Shown piece after piece: positions 44,053 to 53,011 of a DNA stretch of 64,000 nt (within the stretch, counting starts at the first letter, position 1; the number at the start of each line of letters is the position of its first letter). The DNA is taken from contig NZ_JADFFL010000002.1 in the NCBI RefSeq assembly GCF_015222005.1, positions 760,748-824,747 on the forward strand. Reading direction: 5' to 3'. This DNA comes from Mucilaginibacter myungsuensis (GTDB taxonomy: Bacteria > Bacteroidota > Bacteroidia > Sphingobacteriales > Sphingobacteriaceae). Position numbers and translations under genes: made by a program. The notes under the pieces were generated by a model. That model searched no databases, was not told the origin of the DNA, and saw only the letters and a list, made by a program, of their open reading frames with translations.

Positions 44053-44973
44053 TTATTTCATGGCTGCCCGTTTCACCAGATAAGCTTTCAGGATCTGGTT
44101 ATAGCCATCATGTATGTTGGCATCGATCAGGTCGATATGGTATTGGGCGCATTTCAGTTCCAATTGATGGCGATAGTCATCCAAAGCAGCACGGTAAGCT
44201 TCGCGGATACGACCGGGGTGCACCTTCATTTCCTGTCCGCTTTCCATATCGATAAAATGGTGCGGGCGGTTATCAAAGTCAAAATCAAGCTCTTTCTTTT
44301 TATCGCTCACGTTAAAGATCACCACCTCGTGCTTGCGGTATTTTAAGTGTTGGATGGCGGCGAACAGGGCTTGCATTTTGTCCTGGTTCAGGCTGTTCTC
44401 CAGCATGTCGCTAAAAATAATGATCAGCGATCGTTGGTGAACATCCTCGGCAACGTGGTGCAGTACGTCGGCTATGTTGGTCAGGTTGTTCTCTTTCGGC
44501 TCGTTAAAAGCTTTTTCTAACTCGGCGAACAGGTAGAACATGTGCGAGGTGGTAGATCGGGCCGCGCTTAAACGGTCTACTTTATCCGAGAATAAGCATA
44601 AACCAAAAGCATCGCGCTGTTTTTTGAACAGGTACATTAACGAGGCGATGGCATACACCGAGAATTGCAACTTGCTCAGCCCTTTTTCGGGGAAGTTCAT
44701 CGATGACGAGGTATCCAGCAGCAGGTAGCTGCGCAGGTTGGTTTCCTCTTCAAACTGCTTAACAAATAGCTTATCGGTACGGGCAAAAAGTTTCCAGTCG
44801 ATATTTTTTACCGATTCGCCGCTGTTATACAGGCGGTGCTCGGCAAACTCTACCGAAAAGCCGTGGAACGGGCTTTGGTGCAAGCCGGTAATAAAACCCT
44901 CTACCACCTGCTGGGCCAGCAGCTCCAGATTGGCCAGCTGGCGTATTTGCTGATCGTTACTTAATTGTGCCAT
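44053..44973 (-). CDS. DUF58 protein (von Willebrand factor A-like)
   Basis: 306 residues. The DUF58 hallmark (YNSGESVKNIDWKLFARTDK, LFVKQFEEETN) precedes a vWA-like fold with the MIDAS-type LLDTSSSMNF motif. DUF58 proteins normally work with a MoxR ATPase encoded next door, in Bat-type operons for envelope or metal-insertion functions. Here no MoxR gene is adjacent; the only one in the window is 12.5 kb away at 57462. It is followed on the minus strand only by the convergent DUF2490 gene. Confidence 0.92.
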   Translation of the reverse strand: MAQLSNDQQIRQLANLELLAQQVVEGFITGLHQSPFHGFSVEFAEHRLYNSGESVKNIDWKLFARTDKLFVKQFEEETNLRSYLLLDTSSSMNFPEKGLSKLQFSVYAIASLMYLFKKQRDAFGLCLFSDKVDRLSAARSTTSHMFYLFAELEKAFNEPKENNLTNIADVLHHVAEDVHQRSLIIIFSDMLENSLNQDKMQALFAAIQHLKYRKHEVVIFNVSDKKKELDFDFDNRPHHFIDMESGQEMKVHPGRIREAYRAALDDYRHQLELKCAQYHIDLIDANIHDGYNQILKAYLVKRAAMK

Positions 44974-45046
44974 TTAGGCTAAGGTAGTTAATTGCTTTGG
45001 CAATAAATATGAAGTGCCGATGTAAAAAAGCGGCGATAATGCCGGC

Positions 45047-45643
45047 CTAAACCTGTTTATACATATCAGGCCATTCTTGCGGGCCTTTATCCTCCGGTTC
45101 AAAACGCGACTGCAGCCAAGCCGATACCGCCGATACACGGATGATCGCCATCACCCCTAAGATCAGCTCTAAAAAGGCAAAATAATTCACCCGTCGGCTT
45201 TGGTTGTTTATGACGTTGGTTGTAGCATGTGATATACCGTTGTCGATATTGGTTTGATTGTTGGTATTGATGTTATAGTCAAAAAATAGCGCGTCGGTAG
45301 CGCCGTTAACGATCAGTGCTATCGCTGCTACGATAACTACGATGTTGAACATCATCGCTTTATCGGCACCAAAGTTGATCACTTCTTCGCCATCTATATT
45401 AAGCATGCGGAAAATACTGTCTGTTGCCAGTAAACAGGCAAAAGCGATAGCTCCCGTTAGCCCGGTAGATAACAACATGCTTAAGCCCATACTCAGAATC
45501 ATACCGCTGCCTTGCATGCCAAAGCCTACGCTGCTGAGTATGCCTAAACTCATGACCAAGCCGCTAAGCGAGAACAAAAATTTCCAAAGGGCGACGATGC
45601 CGGCCGCTTTAAGGCCTATGGTAAATAAGGTTTTTACTTTCAT
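45047..45643 (-). CDS. Integral membrane protein of unknown family
   Basis: 198 residues from 45643 (MKVKTLFTIGLKAAGIVALW); an upstream in-frame start at 45685 adds 14 residues with prolines. About four helices (GIVALWKFLFSLSGLVMSLG, MILSMGLSMLLSTGLTGAIA, MMFNIVVIVAAIALIVNGAT, YFAFLELILGVMAIIRVSAV) with a polar Asn/Gln-rich loop (YNINTNNQTNIDNGI). No family recognised. It is monocistronic on the minus strand. Confidence 0.7.
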   Translation of the reverse strand: MKVKTLFTIGLKAAGIVALWKFLFSLSGLVMSLGILSSVGFGMQGSGMILSMGLSMLLSTGLTGAIAFACLLATDSIFRMLNIDGEEVINFGADKAMMFNIVVIVAAIALIVNGATDALFFDYNINTNNQTNIDNGISHATTNVINNQSRRVNYFAFLELILGVMAIIRVSAVSAWLQSRFEPEDKGPQEWPDMYKQV

Positions 45644-45722
45644 GGGTGGTATTGGTTGGTGTTGAAGATACGGTTTAATTGCCAATTAGAGCACCCCGTC
45701 GGTATTTTGTTACAGACTTACC

Positions 45723-46772
45723 TCAGGCATGTGCGGGCTGGTTCGCCTTTTTTGTACGCTTACCTAATATGATAGGGCAATAAGCATTGATGAATAATAT
45801 GAGCGGCACCATGCAGATCATTTCGGCCACGCTCAACGCAAAGCTATAAACCACAGACCCGGCAAAAACCGTAGCCGGGACCTTAAAGGCGAATACAAGC
45901 ACACCCTTGACCACCTCGCCCAACATTTTATGAAAACCTAATATGGCCAACGTATTCACCGATATAAATTGGATATAGCTGATATTCCGGATGCTCAGCT
46001 CGATAAACTTCGACAGGGAAAGTAACGCGAACGTCCCGCAGAAAGCGCCGATGATAAATAGGGTATAGTTGTTATAAACGCGGGCATTCATATCAGGCAC
46101 GCCATTGCGGAGGGCGATCACGCCCATTACTCCGAATAATATCGCAGCGAAAACGATCAGCATCAGTTTATTGGATGCCAATACCTTATTCAATAGATCT
46201 TTAGCGATATGCCCTGCGCTGTAAAATACGATAGCGGTAAGCGCGATATTGGTACCCCAGGGCAACCTCACAATGCCGAAGTAATGGTCGGCGTAAGCCA
46301 GCAAGGCAAATACAATTAGTAGCAATACCTTTTGCTTTAGGTTTTTAAACAACAAGTAAAACAACACCTCTACAACAAACAGGCAGGTGAGGAACCATAG
46401 CGGCACGCAATGGTGCAGATAATCGTCCATACCATTGCCGTAGATCATGCCAATGAGGGGTTTGTATACAGGCACATCGGCCGCGTTATCTATCCCAAAG
46501 TTGCGACTGATCAGTAACCAGAACAGATAACTGATGATATTCAGAAAAATGTAAGGCAACAGTAACTGTCTTGCCCGTACCGATATAAATTCCCGCGCCG
46601 TTGGGTGCTTACTGAACGAGAAAAGGTAGCCCGAGACAAAAAAGAACAGGGGCATGTGGAAAGCATAGATCAGCTTCACTACCCCATACGGCGGGTTGGC
46701 ATGGCCCCATACCACCAAAAAGATGCCTATCGCTTTCGCGATGTCCAGAAAGCCATATCTTTTATTGTCCAT
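45723..46772 (-). CDS. Acyltransferase-3 family membrane protein
   Basis: 349 residues with about ten helices. The N-terminal RYGFLDIAKAIGIFLVVWGH (catalytic-type His) and HMPLFFFVSGYLFSFSKH motif, and the repeated membrane segments, match Acyl_transf_3 proteins such as OafA and fucose acetyltransferase-like enzymes. These modify sugars of surface polysaccharides with acetyl or other acyl groups. It is upstream of no glycan gene cluster, but a GH71/99-like gene lies next to it on the same strand (96-bp gap), so the two may be co-transcribed. Confidence 0.9.
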   Translation of the reverse strand: MDNKRYGFLDIAKAIGIFLVVWGHANPPYGVVKLIYAFHMPLFFFVSGYLFSFSKHPTAREFISVRARQLLLPYIFLNIISYLFWLLISRNFGIDNAADVPVYKPLIGMIYGNGMDDYLHHCVPLWFLTCLFVVEVLFYLLFKNLKQKVLLLIVFALLAYADHYFGIVRLPWGTNIALTAIVFYSAGHIAKDLLNKVLASNKLMLIVFAAILFGVMGVIALRNGVPDMNARVYNNYTLFIIGAFCGTFALLSLSKFIELSIRNISYIQFISVNTLAILGFHKMLGEVVKGVLVFAFKVPATVFAGSVVYSFALSVAEMICMVPLILFINAYCPIILGKRTKKANQPAHA

Positions 46773-46868
46773 GCCGGGCCGATCAGTTCAGTTTCAGCCA
46801 AAATACAAAAGATCGGGCGGCAAAAAAGCGCAGTGCTACCATTACACCTTGTGGTGGTAAGTCCGGCG

Positions 46869-48128
46869 CTACTTCTTTATCGGCGGTGGCGGAGTATCAC
46901 GCATCGGGATCTGCTTGCGCAAAGTTTTAGCGGCTTGTCCGGTCAGGTACAGGTAGTAATCGTTGGGGATATCATCCTCTATCTTCACAAAATTGCTTAA
47001 GCCAACGGGCGGGTTCTTGGATGTTTTGAGTATGGCCGTGCCTTCGTCCACCTCATCGAACATGGCTACGTAGATCATCTCGGCCCCGCCGTTGATAGCG
47101 CCATTGATCTGTTTCCAGTAAAAACTTCCCCTGTTGCGCGGGATCTGGTCTTGAGTGGCTTTAGGATTCATATTATGCCAGCTAAACCCCGGGAAAACCG
47201 TCGGCACGTAATCCAATTTATTGGCCTTGCACCAGGCAATATCCTCGGCTATGCGGCTCTGAAATTTCGGGTACGATGCCTCGTTAAAACGCCCCACCAG
47301 CCACGGGTGGATAATGTCGACCTTTTTTAACAGATCGTGCAGTTGCGGGTCTTTTTCGGTATCGTTACCAAAGTCGCGCCAGTAGGTGGGTACGCCAAGC
47401 AGCACCGAGCAACCACCATAAACAGGGTCGTTCTTCAGGAAATCGATAATGCGCTCGGCTTCGGCCAGGCCATAGCGACGGTTATCGTTAAAGCCTACAC
47501 CCCAAACGGCTATCAGCGGTTTGCCGTTGTGGTAAAGCCAGGTCTGCTTGTTGCCTCGGCTGGTCAGCTTCATGCTATCGATCAGCTTTTTAAAGTCTTT
47601 GATCACCAGCGAGTCGCCGCCGGCCCGCATACCCGAGAGGTCATACATCAGGCTGATCGCCCTGCCATATTTATCAGCATACTTCAGCGCGTTGCCCAAC
47701 ACGGTGTTATTATGCTCGCGACCGCGTGTGCCCTGCACATCGCCAATAAAGCGCTGTACAAAAACGCCATCCACGCCATACTCCTTCATCCAGCGGAAAT
47801 GCACCTCGGTAGATGATTCATCATGCGAGCTATACACATACGCATCGCTGCCATCAGCAAGTTTAAATGGCGTTTTATAGGTTTTTGGATATTCGCTCAC
47901 ATCGGGCCATACATCGATATTGGTAAAGCCCGGCTCGAATTTTCCGCGCGATACATAATGGTTCCAGCCGCGGTTGCCGCCGTCGCCCTGGGCGTTGAAC
48001 CAGCCTTGGTAGCCGGCCATCACCAAGCCTTTATAATTTTTGAAAGCGGATGTTTTGCCGTGCTTACTTTGTCCGAGGGCCGCTATGGCGACGAAAAAAA
48101 GTGATGCGAAAAGTAGCGTTTTTTTCAT
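46869..48128 (-). CDS. Glycoside hydrolase family 71/99-like protein
   Basis: 419 residues with a signal peptide (KKTLLFASLFFVAIAALGQS). The TIM-barrel features of GH71/99 proteins are visible: KGLVMAGYQGWFNAQGDGGN, GWNHYVSRGKFEPGFTNIDV, HFRWMKEYGVDGVFVQRFIG, PLIAVWGVGFNDNRRYG and MIYVAMFDEVDEGTAI. Relatives include GH99 endo-alpha-mannosidases and GH71 alpha-1,3-glucanases. The exact activity cannot be set from sequence, though an alpha-mannoside substrate would fit the GH92 at 26 kb. A LacI-type palindrome lies 15 bp before its start codon. Confidence 0.88.
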   Translation of the reverse strand: MKKTLLFASLFFVAIAALGQSKHGKTSAFKNYKGLVMAGYQGWFNAQGDGGNRGWNHYVSRGKFEPGFTNIDVWPDVSEYPKTYKTPFKLADGSDAYVYSSHDESSTEVHFRWMKEYGVDGVFVQRFIGDVQGTRGREHNNTVLGNALKYADKYGRAISLMYDLSGMRAGGDSLVIKDFKKLIDSMKLTSRGNKQTWLYHNGKPLIAVWGVGFNDNRRYGLAEAERIIDFLKNDPVYGGCSVLLGVPTYWRDFGNDTEKDPQLHDLLKKVDIIHPWLVGRFNEASYPKFQSRIAEDIAWCKANKLDYVPTVFPGFSWHNMNPKATQDQIPRNRGSFYWKQINGAINGGAEMIYVAMFDEVDEGTAILKTSKNPPVGLSNFVKIEDDIPNDYYLYLTGQAAKTLRKQIPMRDTPPPPIKK

Positions 48129-48142
48129 GTTTTAGGCGTTAT

Positions 48143-48154
48143 GCAATCGATTGC
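48143..48154. promoter_or_regulatory. LacI-type operator palindrome (GCAATCGATTGC)
   Basis: A perfect 12-bp palindrome with the central CG typical of LacI-family operators (TGCAAnCGnTTGC). It sits 15 bp before the GH71/99-like start, so repression by a sugar-responsive LacI regulator is plausible. The rest of the 336-bp divergent spacer (48129-48464) holds no gene that I can support. Confidence 0.5.
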
Positions 48155-48464
48155 TTTTTGTAAATATGAGTGTTTTTTTCATCACTTTATCCGGCGGCTT
48201 TGTAAAATTATTGTCGCTGATCTTTTGAGCGATGGTGACAACGGAATGAGCATAGCAAATAGGTGGGGGCAGCAAAATACAGGTCGCCGACGATAGGGCC
48301 TGCCGGTCTTTTCTAACCTGCGCCTAATAACCCGATCAAACCTTTCTGTTAAATAAAAGTCTATGCGTTAGCGCACTGTGGATAAAAAGCATGGGCGCTA
48401 TGTTAGCATCTATTCCCCTTTTTGATCAGATCGTATTAATTTTTTCCTTTTCTTTGTCCTGACT

Positions 48465-49499
48465 ATGCGAAAAACATTACCCGGAATTTTCTTTTTCTTG
48501 TGCTTTTGTTTCACCATACCCGCCCTGGCGCAAGACCCCGACAGTATCAAGACCGCTGAGGTGGTCAAAACCGATACCATCAAGATCGATACCGCCTTGC
48601 TGAACAAGTATCGTATCGGTCCGCGGCAAAATGCTATACCCGTACGGTTGCGCCCCTCGCAAATAAAACAGGAAGAGATCCCTGTTACCTTGTTGGACTA
48701 TAAGATCAACTACTGGCGCAAATGGGTTACGCTGAACGTTAACTTGTCCCAGTCATCTTTCAGTAGCAACTGGAGCAACGGTGGTATCAGCTCGCTGGCT
48801 TTTAACGGCGACCTTTATTACAAGACCGAATACAACAAGCAGCCATTTAGTTTTACCAGTGAGTTAAGGATGGTTTACGGCCGCCTGAGCAACAAAGGCC
48901 AGATCGCCCGCAAAACTAACGACCGCCTTTTCTTTGATAATAAAATAGGTACTCGCTTATCTAAGAACTGGATATTCTTCGGGTCGGTTACGGTGGAGAC
49001 GCAGTTTGATAAGGGCTACAATTATCCTAATAATCAGTTACCTATCCTGATCTCCAGCATGTTCTCACCAGGATATGTTACTGAGTCGGTCGGTTTTCAG
49101 TATGTACCGCCGGGCGATATATTCAATCTGCGGATCGGTACGGGTACGGCCCGACAGACCTTTGTGCTGGATACCACCATGTACAAGCGTCAGCCCAACA
49201 ACTATGGTGTAGATCGCGGAAAGATCGTGAAGAACGAGTTGGCATTCCAGCTGGTGGCCGAGTATAAAAAGAACCTGATGCAGAACGTGCGCCTTACCTC
49301 GCGTTACCAGGCTTTCTTACCTTACGGCCGCGGGTTGGTCGCTAATATCGACCACCGTTTGGATGCTACTATAACCGCTACCGTAAATAGACTGATCAGC
49401 GTGACCATTAACGGCACCGCCATTTACGATAAGGACCAGCAACCCAAACCCCAATATACCGAGAATATGGGGATGGGGATCGTGTATCGGTTCCCGTAG
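48465..49499 (+). CDS. DUF3078 family protein
   Basis: 344 residues with a signal peptide (PGIFFFLCFCFTIPALAQ). The core YWRKWVTLNVNLSQSSFSSN, then WSNGGISSLAFNGDLYYKTE and FFDNKIGTRLSKNW, fits DUF3078, a Bacteroidota barrel-like family. It ends in GMGIVYRFP, an aromatic-containing C-terminus consistent with the outer membrane. Function is unknown. It is divergent from the GH71/99-like gene. Confidence 0.83.
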   Translation: MRKTLPGIFFFLCFCFTIPALAQDPDSIKTAEVVKTDTIKIDTALLNKYRIGPRQNAIPVRLRPSQIKQEEIPVTLLDYKINYWRKWVTLNVNLSQSSFSSNWSNGGISSLAFNGDLYYKTEYNKQPFSFTSELRMVYGRLSNKGQIARKTNDRLFFDNKIGTRLSKNWIFFGSVTVETQFDKGYNYPNNQLPILISSMFSPGYVTESVGFQYVPPGDIFNLRIGTGTARQTFVLDTTMYKRQPNNYGVDRGKIVKNELAFQLVAEYKKNLMQNVRLTSRYQAFLPYGRGLVANIDHRLDATITATVNRLISVTINGTAIYDKDQQPKPQYTENMGMGIVYRFP

Positions 49500-49578
49500 G
49501 GAGGGCTTTGAGTTCATGGGTGATGGTTCATAGATCATAGTTCATTACCGGAAAGCATGACTTCTTGATCGCAGATTT

Positions 49579-50703
49579 TCAGTTTTTATCTTTTGGCTTT
49601 TTTAGCGGCATTGGCTTGGTGGTCAGCGCCGCTTTGATCTTTTTGTCGAAGTCGGATAACTGACCGTCCTCCACTTTAAACATTTCCGTTTCTGACGGGA
49701 GTGCTCCGCCTTTTTTTATGGTGTCGCTGATCTCGCTAAAGCTGTCTTCCTGAACCGATAGCTTTTTATACTTTTCGTATTCTAACGCAGCGTGTTTATC
49801 GGCCTGTTCTTTACTTATATTACCGGCATTTGGCAACACGGCAAATTCGTTGAAGTTCAGAAAATCGTCCAGGCGTTTTTCCCAGTCCACCATTTTCATC
49901 ACTTTTTTCCGCTGTACCTGCAATTCTGCAAAATCAAGGAACATGTTGACCAAATTGTTAAGATCGCGGATCTGATCCTGGTTAAAATAGTTTTTTGCGA
50001 CAACAATATCCGACTTCTGGATCTTGCCGTCCTTGTTAATGTTCTTCCATGTGCGCAGACCCATGTTGGGCATGGTGGCGTCTGCCTGTAGCCGGATAGT
50101 CTCAGCCGAAGTACGGCCGACAACAGCATACTCTACTTTGTTTTGAACTTTAGCGAAGAACTTATGCGTGGCAGGGTCGTGTTTATCATAGTCCACACTC
50201 TCGGCATACAGATCGCGTATCTTCTCGTAAAACATCCGTTCCGACGCGCGGATGTCCCTTATCCGTTCTAATAGCTCTTTAAAATAATCTTTGCCAAAAA
50301 GTTTGTTGCCTTGTTTCAGGCGCTCATCGTCCATCACAAACCCCTTCACCAGATACTCTTTCAGGATACGCGACGACCATTGCCTGAATTTGGTGGCCCT
50401 GTATGAATTGACCCGATAACCTACCGCAATGATCACATCCAAAGAATAAAAGATCGTCAGATAATCCTTCCCGTCATTGGCAGTTATTCGAATTTTTCTA
50501 ATAACTGAATTTTCGGTCAACTCTTCGCTTTTAAATATTTCGGATAAATGATAATTCACCGTAGGCACGGTCACCCCAAATATCTCAGCCATGTTTTTTT
50601 GCGATACCCAAACGGTATCGTCGCCTAAAATGACCTGGGCATGGATGTTACCATCATCACCACGATAAAATATAAAGTCTGATTCCTGTATCTTATTGTC
50701 CAT
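49579..50703 (-). CDS. rhuM: RhuM-family protein
   Basis: 374 residues from 50703 (MDNKIQESDFIFYRGDDG). The N-terminal segment DTVWVSQKNMAEIFGVTVPT, then VNYHLSEIFKSEEL, and LDVIIAVGYRVNSYRATKFR, is diagnostic of the RhuM family first named from a Salmonella pathogenicity island. These proteins carry a Bro-N-like or winged-helix DNA-binding front; despite the virulence name, most are accessory genes of unknown function, often beside phage or mobile DNA. The C-terminal part is Lys-rich. A truncated transposase-like gene lies 65 bp upstream on the same strand, which supports an accessory origin. Confidence 0.9.
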   Translation of the reverse strand: MDNKIQESDFIFYRGDDGNIHAQVILGDDTVWVSQKNMAEIFGVTVPTVNYHLSEIFKSEELTENSVIRKIRITANDGKDYLTIFYSLDVIIAVGYRVNSYRATKFRQWSSRILKEYLVKGFVMDDERLKQGNKLFGKDYFKELLERIRDIRASERMFYEKIRDLYAESVDYDKHDPATHKFFAKVQNKVEYAVVGRTSAETIRLQADATMPNMGLRTWKNINKDGKIQKSDIVVAKNYFNQDQIRDLNNLVNMFLDFAELQVQRKKVMKMVDWEKRLDDFLNFNEFAVLPNAGNISKEQADKHAALEYEKYKKLSVQEDSFSEISDTIKKGGALPSETEMFKVEDGQLSDFDKKIKAALTTKPMPLKKPKDKN

Positions 50704-50768
50704 ATTTATGAAAGGGGTATATTGTGATCGGTGCACAACGCCAATGCAATAAAGCTAAAAATTTTAGT

Positions 50769-51158
50769 TTAATTTCTCAAAAGAAATTTGATCCGCTGTA
50801 TCATCAGCCAAGCCGTTTTTTGAGTGACCGACAAATACTTACTTAGCTGCACGGACGTAATTGGCTTTTGACCTTGTGTAAACAAGTATATAGCAGCAAA
50901 CCATTGGCTTAGTGGTATCCTTGTGTTATCAAAAATAGTAGCTGTACGGGCGTTAAAGTATCGCCCTGTGTTTTTACAGCGGTACTTATTGCCCTTACAT
51001 TTGTACACTTTTGAGGCGGCATCAAATGGCGACACTACATTCCCTCCCCACCTTAGCCGCGCTAAATAGTCGATGCATGTTTGCTCATCAGCAAAATAGT
51101 CGTTCAATTCATCAAGCGACTTAAATTCTTTGCCTATCATCGGCTCAAAAATAATCAC
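50769..51158 (-). pseudogene. N-terminal part of an IS1595-type transposase
   Basis: 129 residues. FKSLDELNDYFADEQTCIDY and LARLRWGGNV, then YKCKGNKYRCKNTGRYFNAR and RIPLSQWFAAIYLFTQ, correspond to the N-terminal zinc-ribbon and helix-turn-helix of IS1595 transposases. The full family is about 300 residues; this frame stops just where the DDE catalytic domain should begin (KFLLRN). No inverted ends were found around it. It is either a relic or a retained DNA-binding domain. It is upstream of rhuM on the same strand. Confidence 0.78.
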
Positions 51159-51251
51159 TTAATTACATTTATAGCGAACTTTGTGTAAATAGGTATATAT
51201 TCAATTCATCTAAATGTGTAAACATACTTTCACCATATCCGCGCAAATTGA

Positions 51252-51259
51252 TACCTTTG
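51252..51259 (+). promoter_or_regulatory. Candidate -7 box (TACCTTTG) for ffh
   Basis: It matches TAnnTTTG, 37 bp before the ffh ATG. The -33 region reads TTTCACC rather than TTG. Confidence 0.4.
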
Positions 51260-51296
51260 TATCCGCAATTTTTGATATTTAAAGTACTGACATATA

Positions 51297-52625
51297 ATGT
51301 TCGAGAATTTATCCGATAAGCTCGACAGGGCGTTCAAGGTCCTGAAAGGGCAAGGCACTATTACTGAGATAAACGTGGCCGAGACCATGAAGGAGATCCG
51401 CAAGGCCCTTTTGGACGCAGACGTTAATTATAAAACGGCCAAAACCTTTACCGACGAGGTAAGGACCAAGGCTTTAGGCGAGAACGTATTAACATCGATC
51501 TCTCCGGGTCAGTTGCTGACCAAGATCATGAACGATGAGTTGACCGCCCTGATGGGTGGCAGTACATCTGAAGTGACCTTCCCAGCTACGCCGACCGTGA
51601 TCCTGATCGCGGGTTTGAACGGTGCGGGTAAAACCACTTTCAGCGGTAAGCTGGCCAACTTTTTAAAGACCCAAAAGAACAAGAAACCATTATTGGTCGC
51701 CGGCGACGTTTACCGCCCGGCTGCGGTAACCCAGTTGCAAGTTCTGGGCGAGCAGATCGGTATACCGGTGTATGCTAACCTGGAGTCGAAAGACCCGATA
51801 GCTATTGCCCGCGAGGGTGTGGCGTTGGCCAAGCAGCAAGGCAACAATGTAGTGATCATTGATACCGCCGGTCGTTTAGCTATAGACGAGGCCATGATGG
51901 TGGAGATAGAGCAGGTAAAAGCCGCGGTTAACCCGCACGAGATATTGTTCGTTGTCGACGCCATGACCGGTCAGGATGCTGTGAATACCGCCAAAGTATT
52001 CAACGATCGTTTGGACTTTACCGGTGCGGTGCTGACCAAGCTGGACGGTGACACCCGTGGTGGCGCGGCGCTATCGATCAAGTCGGTAGTGAATAAGCCG
52101 ATCAAGTTCATTGGTACGGGCGAAAAGATGGAAGCGCTGGACGTTTTCCACCCGGATCGTATGGCATCGCGTATCCTGGGCATGGGTGACGTGGTTTCCT
52201 TGGTTGAACGTGCGCAACAGCAGTTCGACGAGAAAGAAGCTGCCGAACTACAAAAGAAGATCCGCAAGAACAAGTTCGACTTTAACGACTTTTACGGGCA
52301 GATCCAACAGATCAAAAAAATGGGTAACATGAAAGATCTGATGGGCATGATACCCGGCGTTGGCAAAATGATGAAAGACGTAGAGGTGAAAGACGATGCG
52401 TTTAAAGCCATTGAAGCCATCATCCAGTCGATGACCCCATTTGAGAAAGAGAACCCCGACAGCATCAACCAAAGCCGTCGTAACCGCATAGCCAAAGGCT
52501 CGGGCACGGACATGACCGAAGTTAACCGCCTGATCAAGCAGTTTGAGGACATGCGCAAAGTGATGAAACAAATGAGTAACCCTGCAGCCATGGCCAACAT
52601 GATGCGCAGGATGCCGAAGCAGTAG
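51297..52625 (+). CDS. ffh: Signal recognition particle protein Ffh
   Basis: 442 residues. The N domain (MFENLSDKLDRAFKVLKGQG) is followed by the G domain with G1 GLNGAGKTT (106-114), DTAGR and TKLDGDTRGGA. The Met-rich M domain (MKDLMGMIPGVGKMMKD, MRKVMKQMSNPAAMANMMRR) binds SRP RNA and signal peptides. It targets nascent membrane proteins to FtsY and the translocon. Length and motifs are normal. A hairpin with T-run follows at 52673-52698. No SRP RNA gene was recognised nearby. Confidence 0.97.
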   Translation: MFENLSDKLDRAFKVLKGQGTITEINVAETMKEIRKALLDADVNYKTAKTFTDEVRTKALGENVLTSISPGQLLTKIMNDELTALMGGSTSEVTFPATPTVILIAGLNGAGKTTFSGKLANFLKTQKNKKPLLVAGDVYRPAAVTQLQVLGEQIGIPVYANLESKDPIAIAREGVALAKQQGNNVVIIDTAGRLAIDEAMMVEIEQVKAAVNPHEILFVVDAMTGQDAVNTAKVFNDRLDFTGAVLTKLDGDTRGGAALSIKSVVNKPIKFIGTGEKMEALDVFHPDRMASRILGMGDVVSLVERAQQQFDEKEAAELQKKIRKNKFDFNDFYGQIQQIKKMGNMKDLMGMIPGVGKMMKDVEVKDDAFKAIEAIIQSMTPFEKENPDSINQSRRNRIAKGSGTDMTEVNRLIKQFEDMRKVMKQMSNPAAMANMMRRMPKQ

Positions 52626-52672
52626 TAGGTAAAAGGTTAGAGGCGAAAGGTTAAAGGTTTTAATAGATATGG

Positions 52673-52698
52673 AAAGCGGCTTTAGGGCCGCTTTTTTT
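52673..52698 (+). terminator. Rho-independent terminator after ffh
   Basis: AAAGCGGC / GCCGCTTT stem and a T-run. Just before it (52629-52660) is a word-repeat stretch of the AAAGGTTAGAGGCGAAAGG type. Confidence 0.85.
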
Positions 52699-52728
52699 GT
52701 GGCGTAAAATAGACTCGCTCATAGGATC

Positions 52729-52887
52729 TCAAGACCGTTGCTTTTTTTGATAGTCGAGACTATCGATATCTCTTTTTAATTTACCGAAATGTTGACGCAG
52801 AGATGTTTTTCCAGCCTCTTTAGATAGCATTTCCAAAGCTTCCTGCACTTTTTCGTTGGTAACAGGTGTTTTGATCTCTATCGTCAT
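52729..52887 (-). CDS. Orphan VapB-like antitoxin-type protein
   Basis: 52 residues: MTIEIKTPVTNEKVQEALEM, then LRQHFGKLKRDIDSLDYQKK and a short tail. The C-terminal HFGKLKRxIDxLxYQK pattern is common in small Bacteroidota proteins encoded just before PIN-domain (VapC) toxins. Here no toxin gene is found on either side: the minus-strand frame is followed by the ffh terminator. It is either an orphan antitoxin or a related small regulator. The intact pattern supports a real gene. Confidence 0.7.
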   Translation of the reverse strand: MTIEIKTPVTNEKVQEALEMLSKEAGKTSLRQHFGKLKRDIDSLDYQKKQRS

Positions 52888-53011
52888 ATTCAAATAAAGC
52901 AGCTCTCTTCAGCGAATAAAAAACCGCAAAAACGGATCACAAGCTTGTAACAAGCGATGCTGTTCATTATCAAACAAGCGTATTTAGCCCATCAAATAAA
53001 CCTCATCACCA

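Noticed and set aside
51159..51296. SRP RNA gene next to ffh
   Set aside because: The spacer is short, AT-rich and lacks the conserved GGAA-tetraloop helix of SRP RNA.
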